Below, piece after piece: positions 41,410-50,255 of a stretch of 64,000 nucleotides of DNA. The notes under the pieces are model-generated. The model saw nothing but the letters and a program-made list of their open reading frames with translations. It was not told where the DNA came from and did not search any database. This DNA comes from Clostridiales bacterium (GTDB lineage: Bacteria; Bacillota; Clostridia; Saccharofermentanales; Saccharofermentanaceae): assembly GCA_017428155.1 (NCBI GenBank), contig JAFRRJ010000040.1, positions 1-64,000 of the forward strand, in the 5' to 3' direction. Positions within the stretch are counted from its first letter, which is position 1. Every line of letters starts with the position of its first letter. Position numbers and translations under genes: made by a program.

Positions 41410-43701
41410 ATGTTTTTTACCAGAAGACCTTACCGTATCGATTCCGTTTATTATGAAGACAGCACCCTCAAGATCGGATGCGAATGCCAGGAATATTCCG
41501 AGTCCGTTACCGGCGGAAAGGGTTCTTTCAAGGATACAAAAGGCAGGATAACAGTATCCCTCTTCTCACCTGCAAATAACATCATCACCGTTAAGGTGAC
41601 CAATCACCATGCAGAGCCCCGTGCAAGATCGTCTTCCGTAATAGAACTTTCCCCTTCGGGATTCGGAACATTGGAAGACATGGGCAGTTTCCTGGCATTC
41701 AAGAGCGGTCATCTCGAAGCCCATATCAATAAGACTGTTTTCTCTCTTAAATTCATATACTGCGGCAACGAACTCTTAAACCAGACTTCCTCAATGCCCA
41801 TCTTCTACAAAACTGATTCAGGTACTGAACACTGCTATACGGTATCTGCCGAAGCAAGTTCAGGCGCATCCATAGATCTTAAGCCCAGAGAGCTTTTATA
41901 CGGACTCGGCGCGGCAGGTGCATCGGTCATCCGCAACGGTCAGAAAGTCAAGTGCCTCGACACATCCAAAGCATCCGGAAGGAATAACGTGCCTTTTATC
42001 CTTTCTGATTCCAAGTACGGTCTATTCATCAACACCAACCGTCCGGTTACTGTGGATGCCGGATCAGAGAACGGAAGGCTCAGCTTTGAATCAGAAGGCG
42101 AAGAGCTCGAGTACGGCATCATTTCCGGCGATACACTTACCGAGATCATGGAAGTGTTCACACAGCTTAACGGCCGCACACCTGCTGTTCCTTACACATC
42201 AGGCGGCATAGCACTTGCTCTTGATGACGATTACACGATCACCGCACAGGGAATAATCGATTCACTCAAAGCTGCTAAAAGCGCAGGTCTTGCTGTCAGC
42301 GAGCTCTGGCTCGGCAACTCCTGGCATCCGGATTATGCTCCTTACGGCTTTACTTTCGACACAACGAGATTCCCCGATCCTTCAGGCTTTGCAAAAACTC
42401 TCAGCGATATGGGTGTTGCAGCCGGAATATCGATTAATCCGTTTGTCTCAGAAAGAGCACCCGAATATACCGAGCTTCTTGACGCAGGTCTTCTTGTCTC
42501 TTTCCCCGACGGAAGAGCGGTCCTCTGCGATGCGGACAAGGGCGGCGTTGCATGCCTCGACTTTAACTTTCCCGATGGAAGAAGCTGGCTGATCAACACA
42601 TGCACAGGCCTTGCAAAGAACGGCTTTGGTCTATTCGAATCCAACTTCAGTAATGCCCTTTCAGGAGCCTTTACAAAAGCTTCCGGCAAGAAGGATTACC
42701 TTATCAATTACACAAGCATACTTAACTCCACTTTGAGTGATGTATCCGCCAGGGAGCGCGGCCGCTTAGGTTCATTTATCATCACGGACCAGGTCAACGC
42801 AGGCGATCAGAGCGCGCCCTTCATGAATATCTTCTGCGGCACGGCACCTGATCACTCCGATCTCGGCGCGGCTGTAAAGAACTCTATCTCGTACGGCATC
42901 ACCGGCTTCGGAGGTATCAATATCGATATTCCGTCATGCGAACTTATTGATCAGAAGCTTTTCGACCGCTGGACAGGATTTGCGGCATATGCGCCTCATG
43001 CCAGGTTTACGGGCTCTCTCAAGTTCCTGGAAAATGCAGCTTTAATAGACTCCATTAAAGCATTCTGCGCCATAAGGACAGCACTTGCTCCGTATATCTA
43101 TTCCTCATTATGCGAAAACATCAACTTCGGCACACCCGTCATCCGCGCAATGGCGCTTGAATTTGCAGGGGATCCCGCTGCATCCTCATTCGATTCCGAA
43201 TATATGCTGGGCTCCTCACTTCTGGTTGCTCCGGTCACTTCTTCAAATGACTCTTCAAGGATATATATCCCTTCAGGAGTATGGACAGATTTCATGACAC
43301 ACGAGAAGGTTCAGGGACCCCGCTATATATCACGTAAGACTACCGAGAACACTGTTCCCGTATTTGTCCGTCCCAATTCGATCATCCCTACGAGAACACC
43401 TGATTCCAACAGCGGCATCGGTTCTCTCGATAATCTGACATTCACATGCTTCGGTCTCGGCCAGGGGTCTGCTGCCGCTTGCGAGGTTTTCGCTGTCGGA
43501 GGACAGGGATCAGGCGTCATAACCGCGGAAGTTGAGGGCAACAAGATCATTGTGCGCACCAAGAACCTCGGCGGCACAAAGCACCTTATCCTCTCAGGGA
43601 TCTTCAATGTTGTCGGACTGTCTGAATCCGTACCTGACAAGCTCAGCTACGGCACATCGATAGAATTCAGTTCTACTGAACTCGTGATCAGCCTTGGTTA
43701 A
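41410..43701 (+). CDS. GH31 family glycosidase-like protein lacking both catalytic aspartates
   Basis: The ATG at 41410 is preceded by GGAGGGG. 763 residues with the GH31 order: beta-sandwich N-domain (ELLYGLGAAG), barrel start (PAVPYTSGGIAL, ELWLGNSWHPDY, DTTRFPDP), then SYGITGFGGINIDI, AAYAPHARFTG, SLLVAPV and VFVRPNSIIP. In active enzymes such as YicI the nucleophile reads KTDFGE (Asp416) and the acid/base GGD (Asp482). Here those sites read ESNFSN (Asn412) and CGT (Thr478), 66 residues apart as in YicI. No signal peptide. The rest of the fold is well kept, so it probably binds an alpha-glycoside without cleaving it, or has a changed activity. Its 3' end overlaps the convergent hydrolase gene by 14 bases. 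Confidence 0.85.
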   Translation: MFFTRRPYRIDSVYYEDSTLKIGCECQEYSESVTGGKGSFKDTKGRITVSLFSPANNIITVKVTNHHAEPRARSSSVIELSPSGFGTLEDMGSFLAFKSGHLEAHINKTVFSLKFIYCGNELLNQTSSMPIFYKTDSGTEHCYTVSAEASSGASIDLKPRELLYGLGAAGASVIRNGQKVKCLDTSKASGRNNVPFILSDSKYGLFINTNRPVTVDAGSENGRLSFESEGEELEYGIISGDTLTEIMEVFTQLNGRTPAVPYTSGGIALALDDDYTITAQGIIDSLKAAKSAGLAVSELWLGNSWHPDYAPYGFTFDTTRFPDPSGFAKTLSDMGVAAGISINPFVSERAPEYTELLDAGLLVSFPDGRAVLCDADKGGVACLDFNFPDGRSWLINTCTGLAKNGFGLFESNFSNALSGAFTKASGKKDYLINYTSILNSTLSDVSARERGRLGSFIITDQVNAGDQSAPFMNIFCGTAPDHSDLGAAVKNSISYGITGFGGINIDIPSCELIDQKLFDRWTGFAAYAPHARFTGSLKFLENAALIDSIKAFCAIRTALAPYIYSSLCENINFGTPVIRAMALEFAGDPAASSFDSEYMLGSSLLVAPVTSSNDSSRIYIPSGVWTDFMTHEKVQGPRYISRKTTENTVPVFVRPNSIIPTRTPDSNSGIGSLDNLTFTCFGLGQGSAAACEVFAVGGQGSGVITAEVEGNKIIVRTKNLGGTKHLILSGIFNVVGLSESVPDKLSYGTSIEFSSTELVISLG

Positions 43702-44662
43702 CGGAAGGTGTCACTGAATCAAAGAACTCAATAAGATCTTTAAAGTATTCCTCCTTCACGGGCTCATTCTGGATCTCGTGACGGTAAGGACCGTAGTTCT
43801 TTGACTTAACATTTCCGCCGGCTTCCTTCATTTTTGCAATGACCTTCTCGACTCCCGTACCGTAGCTTCCGACAGGATCCTCCTGACCATATGTGAAGAA
43901 GCACGGAATGTCCGGGATCTGCGAAAAAGCTTCCTTGCTCTGCATGAACTTTATGATATTGAACAGCGTTCTGAATCCGTCGTTTGTAAAGCAGAAGCCG
44001 CACATCGGATCTTCAGCATATTTGCTGACTTCCTCAGGGATTGTGGACAGCCAGTCAAGGCCCCCTCTCGGATTCTTGATCCTTTTCGTGTAACTTCCGA
44101 ATGCAATGATGTTAATGAATCTGTTCTTCTTTTTCTTATTGAACAGGCATCCTAACCCGGCGAGGAATCTGCCCATGCCGACTGCGGGATTCGGACCTGC
44201 CGTAGATGCAAATACGAAGCCGTCAAACTGCTTGCTGTATCTCGGTGTCGAGAAGATCGATCTTACAATAAATGATCCCATTGAATGTCCGTAAAGAATG
44301 TATTTCAGGCCGTCAGTTCCGAAGCGCTCTGCCGCGTATTCGTGAAGACCCATAATGTCAGTGAGGAGCAGCTTCCAGGAATCCTTTGCTCCGCCGAAAT
44401 ATCCCTTCGGATATCCTGCGTCTTTATTGAGAAAGTATGTCTCACCGTGTCCGGGCATATCCATTCCGGCCACATGATAACCTGCCTCGTTGAAATGCGC
44501 GATCATCTCGGAGTAGCGTTCGATATACTCTGCCATTCCGTGACAGATCTGAACTACACCCTTGATCTCGGGTGCGGAAGAAGGATAGAAGAACGCCACT
44601 ATCTTATATCCGTTGCCTATAGAACTTACAAATTCTTTTCTTTCCGGGGTAAGCTGTGTCAT
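43688..44662 (-). CDS. Alpha/beta hydrolase, monoacylglycerol lipase-like
   Basis: 324 residues of the lysophospholipase/monoacylglycerol lipase branch: VVQICHGMAEYIERY (oxyanion-side HGM), MDMPGHGET, and the nucleophile elbow YGHSMGSF with its Ser. The catalytic Asp is likely in TYGQEDPVGSYG and His in YGPYRHEIQNE. No signal peptide, so it is cytosolic and probably releases fatty acids from lysolipids or glycerides. The next gene upstream on the strand, the YugP-type protease, ends 12 bases before its start, so both may be one transcript. Confidence 0.92.
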   Translation of the reverse strand: MTQLTPERKEFVSSIGNGYKIVAFFYPSSAPEIKGVVQICHGMAEYIERYSEMIAHFNEAGYHVAGMDMPGHGETYFLNKDAGYPKGYFGGAKDSWKLLLTDIMGLHEYAAERFGTDGLKYILYGHSMGSFIVRSIFSTPRYSKQFDGFVFASTAGPNPAVGMGRFLAGLGCLFNKKKKNRFINIIAFGSYTKRIKNPRGGLDWLSTIPEEVSKYAEDPMCGFCFTNDGFRTLFNIIKFMQSKEAFSQIPDIPCFFTYGQEDPVGSYGTGVEKVIAKMKEAGGNVKSKNYGPYRHEIQNEPVKEEYFKDLIEFFDSVTPSVNQG

Positions 44663-44674
44663 ACAGTTCCTCCT

Positions 44675-45409
44675 TTACCTTCTTCTTCTGCCTCTTATAA
44701 GTAAAAGTCTTAATAAAGTTACTGCAGAGCTTGCAAGTGCGACTGCATAAGTATCACCTGCTGCCCAGAGCACCTTCTTTGCTGCCTTAAGCTGGTCGTC
44801 TGACACCCAGCCGAATTCCTTCATTGCCTTAAGGCCTCTTCTGCTCGCATCACGCTCGATAGGGAGAGTAACCAGATAAAAGAGAAAAACAGCGCCGTAA
44901 AGGACTATACCAATAGTGCTTATCTTGTATCCGAGATCGCCGGCCTCTACAGTACTTGCGGCATACATGATGATCACGCCAATTATTACCACCCATACAC
45001 TGAGGCGTGACGTGATGCTCGCTACAGGAGCTATTGCCTGACGGATCTTATAAATAAACATACCGGAATGCGCCTGGCAGGCATGACCGCACTCGTGGGC
45101 TGCTACGGCAACAGCTGTAATCGAATTCATCCCGTAAGTCGTATCTGACAGATTGATCGTATCTTCCTTCGGATTATAGTTATCTGTCAGGTCGCCCCTT
45201 GTATGCTGTATCTCGACATTGTAGATCTCATTTGCCTGCAGCATCTCGCGTACGCAGGTGTTCGAATCCTTGAGACTCATAACAGTCTCTTCGCTGTATT
45301 TCTTTATCAGCCTGTTAAGTCTTGCCCTGACTATAAGGCTCCAGACCATTATTCCGATTGCAAGAATGTAATAGATAAGTCCCGAATTAATGATCGATTG
45401 CAGCAGCAT
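44675..45409 (-). CDS. YugP-type membrane zinc metallopeptidase
   Basis: 244 residues: an N-terminal TM helix, then NLSDTTYGMNSITAVAVAAHECGHACQ with the zinc motif HECGH, then two or three TM helices, and a C-terminal RRGLKAMKEFGWVSDDQLKAAKKVLWAAG block typical of the YugP family (often annotated as neutral zinc metallopeptidase). Active site and length match. The substrate is unknown; related proteases act at the membrane. Confidence 0.92.
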   Translation of the reverse strand: MLLQSIINSGLIYYILAIGIMVWSLIVRARLNRLIKKYSEETVMSLKDSNTCVREMLQANEIYNVEIQHTRGDLTDNYNPKEDTINLSDTTYGMNSITAVAVAAHECGHACQAHSGMFIYKIRQAIAPVASITSRLSVWVVIIGVIIMYAASTVEAGDLGYKISTIGIVLYGAVFLFYLVTLPIERDASRRGLKAMKEFGWVSDDQLKAAKKVLWAAGDTYAVALASSAVTLLRLLLIRGRRRR

Positions 45410-45652
45410 ATAACCTTTGCACCCCCGTTTCTTAAGACAATTATTTTAAGATTATTCTATCATCTTTCTCGCCGGGCACGTTCTGAATATAAATACCCGG
45501 ATATATTCTTATTGTCATTCCGGGATTTTTTTATACAATAGAAAACATTAAAATTTTTAAATGAAACATAATATACCAACTTGTATTGTAGTATGTTACC
45601 ATATGTGTGATCCCATGGATCGCCTGAATATTACTTCCGGGAGGGATAGGAG

Positions 45653-46531
45653 ATGTTTGAGATAAAGACAAAAGAACTGCTAGGACCAAAGGTCTGGCGA
45701 ATGGATATCTATGCTCCGCTCGTTGCAGGCAAAGCTATGCCGGGACAGTTCCTTATCGTCAGGGTTGATAAAGACGGAGAGAGGATCCCGCTTACTGTAT
45801 GTGATTACGACAGAGACCGGGGTCTCATCACGATCGTCTTCCAGACAGTCGGAGCTGAGACAGAGCGCATGAGCCGACTTGCCGAAGGCGACTGCTTTGC
45901 TGATGTTGTAGGTCCTCTGGGACGTCCGTCAGATCTTGTCGATCTCCCTGTTGAAGAACTCAAGGCCAAGAAGATCCTTTTCATCGCAGGCGGCGTCGGA
46001 ACCGCTCCCTGCTACAACCAGCTCAAGTGGCTTCACGACAACGGTGTTGCAGTCGACTGCATTCAGGGCGCAAGGACAAAAGAACTGCTCATTCTTGAAG
46101 ATGAGATGAAGGCAGTCTGTGAGAATCTTTATTTTGCTACAGATGACGGCTCCTACGGCATCCACGGCAATGTCTGCGTCGCTTTGCAAAAACTCTGGGA
46201 TGATGGTGTCCGCTACGACCACTGCGTCGTAATAGGTCCCATGATCATGATGAAGTTCGCCTGCCAGCTTACCAAAAAGCTCGGAATACCTACTGTAGTA
46301 TCCATGAACACAATAATGGTCGACGGCACCGGAATGTGCGGTGCATGCAGGCTTCTTGTCGGCGGTGAGGTAAAGTTCGCATGTGTTGACGGTCCGGAAT
46401 TCGACGGCTGGGAAGTCGACTTCGATCAGGCTATGCAGCGTTCCCGCCTCTACAAGACTCAGGAAGGCGAGCTCATGTTAAAGCTCACCGAAGGCGATAC
46501 CCACAGCGGTAACTGCGGTGTCTGCAAGTAA
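45653..46531 (+). CDS. nfnA: NfnA: NADH-dependent ferredoxin:NADP+ oxidoreductase small subunit
   Basis: 292 residues of the ferredoxin-NADP reductase fold: FAD-binding first half (MPGQFLIVRVD, IPLTVCDYD), an NAD-binding half (FIAGGVGTAPCYNQLKWL, CVVIGPMIMMKFACQL), then the C-terminal 2Fe-2S motif GTGMCGACRLLVGGEVKFAC and a last CGVCK. With NfnB it balances NADH, NADPH and ferredoxin by electron bifurcation in the cytosol. ATG with AGGGATAGGAG upstream. The stop lies 31 bases before the chosen nfnB start. Confidence 0.93.
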   Translation: MFEIKTKELLGPKVWRMDIYAPLVAGKAMPGQFLIVRVDKDGERIPLTVCDYDRDRGLITIVFQTVGAETERMSRLAEGDCFADVVGPLGRPSDLVDLPVEELKAKKILFIAGGVGTAPCYNQLKWLHDNGVAVDCIQGARTKELLILEDEMKAVCENLYFATDDGSYGIHGNVCVALQKLWDDGVRYDHCVVIGPMIMMKFACQLTKKLGIPTVVSMNTIMVDGTGMCGACRLLVGGEVKFACVDGPEFDGWEVDFDQAMQRSRLYKTQEGELMLKLTEGDTHSGNCGVCK

Positions 46532-46562
46532 GGTTTTCGGGCAAGGAACAGGAGAATATAAG

Positions 46563-47957
46563 ATGAAAATAGATGTATTTAAGAAAGTACCGGTCGCAGA
46601 GCAGGATCCTAAGGTCCGTGCCACAAACTTCGACGAGGTCAACTTAGGTTATACAAAGGAAGAAGCAGTACTCGAGGCATCACGCTGCCTTAACTGTAAG
46701 AACGCCCGCTGTATGCAGGGCTGCCCTGTATCTATCAACATCCCGGGCTTTATATCAAAGCTCAAGGACGGCGATATTGAGGGCGCATATCATGTGATAT
46801 CCCTGTCATCATCACTCCCCGCCGTATGCGGCCGCGTTTGTCCCCAGGAGACACAATGCGAAGCGCAGTGCATTAGAGGCGTCAAGGGCGAGGCAGTATC
46901 TATCGGCCGCCTCGAAAGATTCGTTGCAGACACTGCAAGGGAAATGGGAATCAAGCCCCAGCTTCCTGCTGATATGGTTAAGAAAGGCAAGAAAGTAGCA
47001 GTCATCGGCGCAGGCCCCTCCGGCCTTACATGCGCAGGCGATCTCGCGAAAATGGGATACGACGTGACGATCTTCGAAGCCCTTCACAAGGCAGGCGGAG
47101 TGCTCGTTTACGGCATCCCCGAATTCCGTCTCCCCAAGGAGAAGGTAGTTGCCAAAGAAGTCGAGAACGTTAAAGCTCTTGGCGTAAAGATCGTAACTGA
47201 TGCAGTCATCGGCCGCGCTCTCACGATCGACGACCTGTTCGACAAGGAAGGCTTCTCTGCCGTATTCATCGGCTCCGGCGCAGGTCTCCCCCGCTTCATG
47301 AACATCCCCGGTGAACAGTCACTCGGCGTTTTCTCCGCCAACGAATACCTCACAAGATCCAATCTCATGGGTGCATTCTCACCTGATTCCAGAACACCGA
47401 TCATGAGAGCAAAAAAGGCTGTTATAGTAGGCGGCGGCAATGTTGCAATGGATGCAGCACGTACCGCTAAGCGTCTTGGCGCAGAGGTCCACGTAGTTTA
47501 CCGCCGTTCCGAAGCTGAGTTTCCCGCACGTGTTGAAGAGGTTCATCACGCAAAGGAGGAGGGCATTATCTTCGACCTTCTCACAAATCCTGTCGAGATC
47601 ATCGCTGACGAGAACGGCTGGGTTAAGGGCTGCACATGCATTCGCATGGAATTAGGCGAGCCCGATGCAACAGGCAGAAGGTCACCCGTTCCGGTTGAAG
47701 GCTCTGAGTTTACTATCGAATGTGACGCGGTGATCATGTCACTCGGCACATCTCCTAACCCCCTTATCAAGACGACTACTTCCGGACTTGAGACTAACAA
47801 GCGCGGCGGCATCATCGTAGATGAGTCGGAAATGACAACAAGAGAAGGTGTTTTCGCAGGCGGCGACGCAGTAACCGGTGCGGCAACCGTAATCCTCGCT
47901 ATGGGTGCCGGAAAATCAGCCGCAAAGGGCATCGACGAATATCTGTCAGCTCAGTAA
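46563..47957 (+). CDS. nfnB: NfnB: NADPH-binding flavoprotein large subunit (GltD-like)
   Basis: The ATG at 46563 has CAGGAG upstream and gives the family's usual N-terminus (MKIDVFKKVPVAEQDP). 464 residues: N-terminal Cys-rich 4Fe-4S motifs (CLNCKNARCMQGCPVS, CGRVCPQETQCEAQC), an FAD-binding VAVIGAGPSGLTCAGDLA, an NADP-binding VIVGGGNVAMDAARTAKRLGA, and the C-terminal GVFAGGDAVTGAATVILAMGAG. It resembles GltD of glutamate synthase, but no GltB is present and it directly follows NfnA, so the transhydrogenase assignment is preferred. Confidence 0.93.
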   Translation: MKIDVFKKVPVAEQDPKVRATNFDEVNLGYTKEEAVLEASRCLNCKNARCMQGCPVSINIPGFISKLKDGDIEGAYHVISLSSSLPAVCGRVCPQETQCEAQCIRGVKGEAVSIGRLERFVADTAREMGIKPQLPADMVKKGKKVAVIGAGPSGLTCAGDLAKMGYDVTIFEALHKAGGVLVYGIPEFRLPKEKVVAKEVENVKALGVKIVTDAVIGRALTIDDLFDKEGFSAVFIGSGAGLPRFMNIPGEQSLGVFSANEYLTRSNLMGAFSPDSRTPIMRAKKAVIVGGGNVAMDAARTAKRLGAEVHVVYRRSEAEFPARVEEVHHAKEEGIIFDLLTNPVEIIADENGWVKGCTCIRMELGEPDATGRRSPVPVEGSEFTIECDAVIMSLGTSPNPLIKTTTSGLETNKRGGIIVDESEMTTREGVFAGGDAVTGAATVILAMGAGKSAAKGIDEYLSAQ

Positions 47958-48041
47958 TCACCCTAAGCTGTATTTCTCCTTTACGCGCTCGTCGGGTTCA
48001 TAGCCCGCCAGGTAATCATCAGCAAGCCTGATCAGCCATGA
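47958..48041 (-). pseudogene. Possible 28-codon gene remnant
   Basis: Between the nfnB stop and the terminator, the minus strand reads SWLIRLADDYLAGYEPDER and then VKEKYSLG before TGA. The codons look like real coding sequence, but no start or ribosome binding site precedes it, and upstream the frame runs into the terminator. It could be the tail of a lost gene; chance is possible. Confidence 0.25.
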
Positions 48042-48048
48042 CCCACAA

Positions 48049-48082
48049 AAAAAGCCCGCACCCAAAACGGGCACGGGCTTTT
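48049..48082. terminator. Bidirectional terminator between nfnB and pgk-tpi
   Basis: AAAAGCCCG (48050-48058) pairs with CGGGCTTTT (48074-48082). On the minus strand it runs into seven Ts after the pgk-tpi gene; on the plus strand into TTTT after nfnB. Confidence 0.85.
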
Positions 48083-48104
48083 AATAGATCAGTTTAAAAT
48101 CAAC

Positions 48105-50054
48105 TTATGCGTTGCAGATGATGGAGAAATCCTCAGCCTTGAGGGAAGCACCGCCTACGAGACCGCCGTTGATGTCCTTCTGAGAGAAGAGACCTGCTGC
48201 GTTCTTAGCATTGCAGGAGCCGCCGTACTGAATTGTAAGAGCAGCTGCTGTATCAGCATCATAGAGTTCAGCGATAACGCCACGGATGAATGCGCAAACT
48301 TCCTCAGCCTGCTCGTCTGTAGCTGTCTTGCCTGTGCCGATAGCCCAGATAGGCTCATAAGCGATAGTGATCTGGCAGAGCTTGTCAGCAGGGATATCCT
48401 TGAAAGCGCCAACGATCTGACCCTTGATCCAGTCAAATGTCTCGCCCGCTTCACGCTGAGCAAGAGACTCACCGCAGCAGATGATAGGTCTTACACCATA
48501 CTTGAGGAGAGCAAGAGCCTTCTTGTTAACTGTCTCGTCTGTCTCTGCGTTGTATTCACGTCTCTCGGAGTGGCCGATGATGCAGTAATTTACGCCCATC
48601 TTAGCAAGCCAGAGAGGTGAGATCTCGCCTGTGAATGCACCCTTCTCTTCGAAGTGGCAGTTCTGAGCAGCGATCTTGATGTTTGTGTAAGCAGCAGCCT
48701 CAACTGCAGCAGCGAGTGCTGTAGCAGGAACGCCGAGAGCGATTCTTGATGTAGCGTCCTTAACGAGGGGCTTGAGTGCTTCGATAAGCTTAACTGCATC
48801 TGCAGGGATACCGCAGTTCATCTTCCAGTTGCCTGCTGCGAATGTTCTGCCGATTACTCTGTCGTTGAGGCAGTCGATACCGGGGAGAACCTTACCCTCG
48901 ATGTACTCGAGAGAAGCGCCGCCGCCTGTGGAGATGTGTGTAACCTTATCTGCGAAGCCGAGCTTCTCGATAGCAGCTGCGGAGTCACCGCCGCCGATGA
49001 TTGATGTGCAGTCTGCATCAGCGATTGCCTGAGCGATAGCCTTTGTACCAACTGCGAACTTCTCGAACTCGAATACGCCTGCAGGGCCGTTCCAGATAAC
49101 TGTCTTAGCGCCCTTGATAGCTTCGGAGAACTTAGCGATAGTCTCAGGTCCGATGTCGAGACCCTGCCAGCCGTCAGGAATTTCCATCGTAGGAACTACC
49201 TTGCTGTTAGCGTTTGCATCGAATGCGTCAGCAACAACAGTGTCTGTAGGGAGAAGGAGCTGAACGCCCTTCTCTTCTGCCTTAGCGAGGATCTCCTTAG
49301 CGAGGTCAACCTTGTCAGCCTCGAAGAGGGAGTCGCCGATCTGGCCGCCCTGAGCGCCGATGAATGTATAAGCCATACCACCGCCGATGATGATGGTGTC
49401 AGCCTTGTCCAAGAGGTTTGTGATAACGCCGATCTTGTCGGAAACCTTAGCGCCGCCAAGAATAGCAACGAACGGTCTTGCCGGATTATCGAGTGCGCCG
49501 CCGATGAAGTCGATCTCTTTCTTGATGAGATAGCCGCATGCGGAAGGCAGGAAGTTTGCAAGACCTGCTGTGGATGCATGAGCACGGTGAGCTGTACCGA
49601 ATGCGTCGTTAACGTAGAGGTCAGCCATGGAAGCGAGCTCTGCTGCGAACTTAGGATCGTTCTTTGTCTCTTCCTTGTGGAAACGGACGTTCTCGAGCAT
49701 GAGAACTTCGCCATCCTGAAGAGCTGCAGCCTTAGCCTTAGCATCTTCGCCGATAACGTCAGCAGCTAATGTAACGGGCTGGCCGAGAAGCTCAGCAAGA
49801 CGGTCTGCTGCGGGCTTCATTGAGAACTTAGCCTCAGGACCGTTCTTCGGACGTCCGAGGTGTGATACGAGGATAACCTTTGCCTTGTTGTCTACGAGGT
49901 ACTTGATCGTAGGGAGAGCTCCCTTGATACGCTTGTCATCTGTGATCTTTGTGCCTGTCTCCTTGTCGAGCGGTACGTTAAAGTCAACGCGGACGATAAC
50001 TCTCTTGCCGGCTACGTTCAGGTCTTCGACGCTTTTCTTGTCATACATTGCCAT
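48105..50054 (-). CDS. Fused phosphoglycerate kinase-triosephosphate isomerase
   Basis: One 649-residue frame. Residues 1 to ~395 are phosphoglycerate kinase ([54 protein letters not shown]). After a very short linker, ~402-649 are triosephosphate isomerase ([30 protein letters not shown] with the catalytic Glu, [11 protein letters not shown]). Both active sites look complete. PGK makes ATP from 1,3-bisphosphoglycerate and TPI interconverts the triose phosphates in glycolysis. A similar PGK-TPI fusion is known from Thermotoga; most Clostridia have two genes. CAGGAG precedes the ATG, and a TATAAT -10 lies at 50133-50138. No gapA is adjacent. Confidence 0.95.
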   Translation of the reverse strand: MAMYDKKSVEDLNVAGKRVIVRVDFNVPLDKETGTKITDDKRIKGALPTIKYLVDNKAKVILVSHLGRPKNGPEAKFSMKPAADRLAELLGQPVTLAADVIGEDAKAKAAALQDGEVLMLENVRFHKEETKNDPKFAAELASMADLYVNDAFGTAHRAHASTAGLANFLPSACGYLIKKEIDFIGGALDNPARPFVAILGGAKVSDKIGVITNLLDKADTIIIGGGMAYTFIGAQGGQIGDSLFEADKVDLAKEILAKAEEKGVQLLLPTDTVVADAFDANANSKVVPTMEIPDGWQGLDIGPETIAKFSEAIKGAKTVIWNGPAGVFEFEKFAVGTKAIAQAIADADCTSIIGGGDSAAAIEKLGFADKVTHISTGGGASLEYIEGKVLPGIDCLNDRVIGRTFAAGNWKMNCGIPADAVKLIEALKPLVKDATSRIALGVPATALAAAVEAAAYTNIKIAAQNCHFEEKGAFTGEISPLWLAKMGVNYCIIGHSERREYNAETDETVNKKALALLKYGVRPIICCGESLAQREAGETFDWIKGQIVGAFKDIPADKLCQITIAYEPIWAIGTGKTATDEQAEEVCAFIRGVIAELYDADTAAALTIQYGGSCNAKNAAGLFSQKDINGGLVGGASLKAEDFSIICNA

Positions 50055-50165
50055 GAATAGTCACACTCCTGATTCATTATTTTGTGTTTTTTGGGAAACG
50101 CTTTGCTGCGCCTCTTATTTACTAACTCGAAAATTATACTATCTTCGCGCGATATATTAAAGCAA

Positions 50166-50204
50166 TAAAAAAGGCGAGTTTGGCGAATATGGTGCCAAAC
50201 CCGC
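50166..50204 (-). terminator. Terminator after the plsC-like gene
   Basis: On the minus strand GCGGGTTTGGC (50204-50194) pairs with GCCAAACTCGC (50184-50174), with one mismatch, and runs into TTTTTT. It separates the acyltransferase from pgk-tpi. Confidence 0.85.
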
Positions 50205-50255
50205 AATATTTTCTCCTCTAAACGGTCTAGTGAAAATTATTTCCGGGAAGCGGTC

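Noticed and set aside
46563-47957. Glutamate synthase small subunit GltD
   Set aside because: No GltB gene is present and NfnA precedes it, so NfnB is the better reading.
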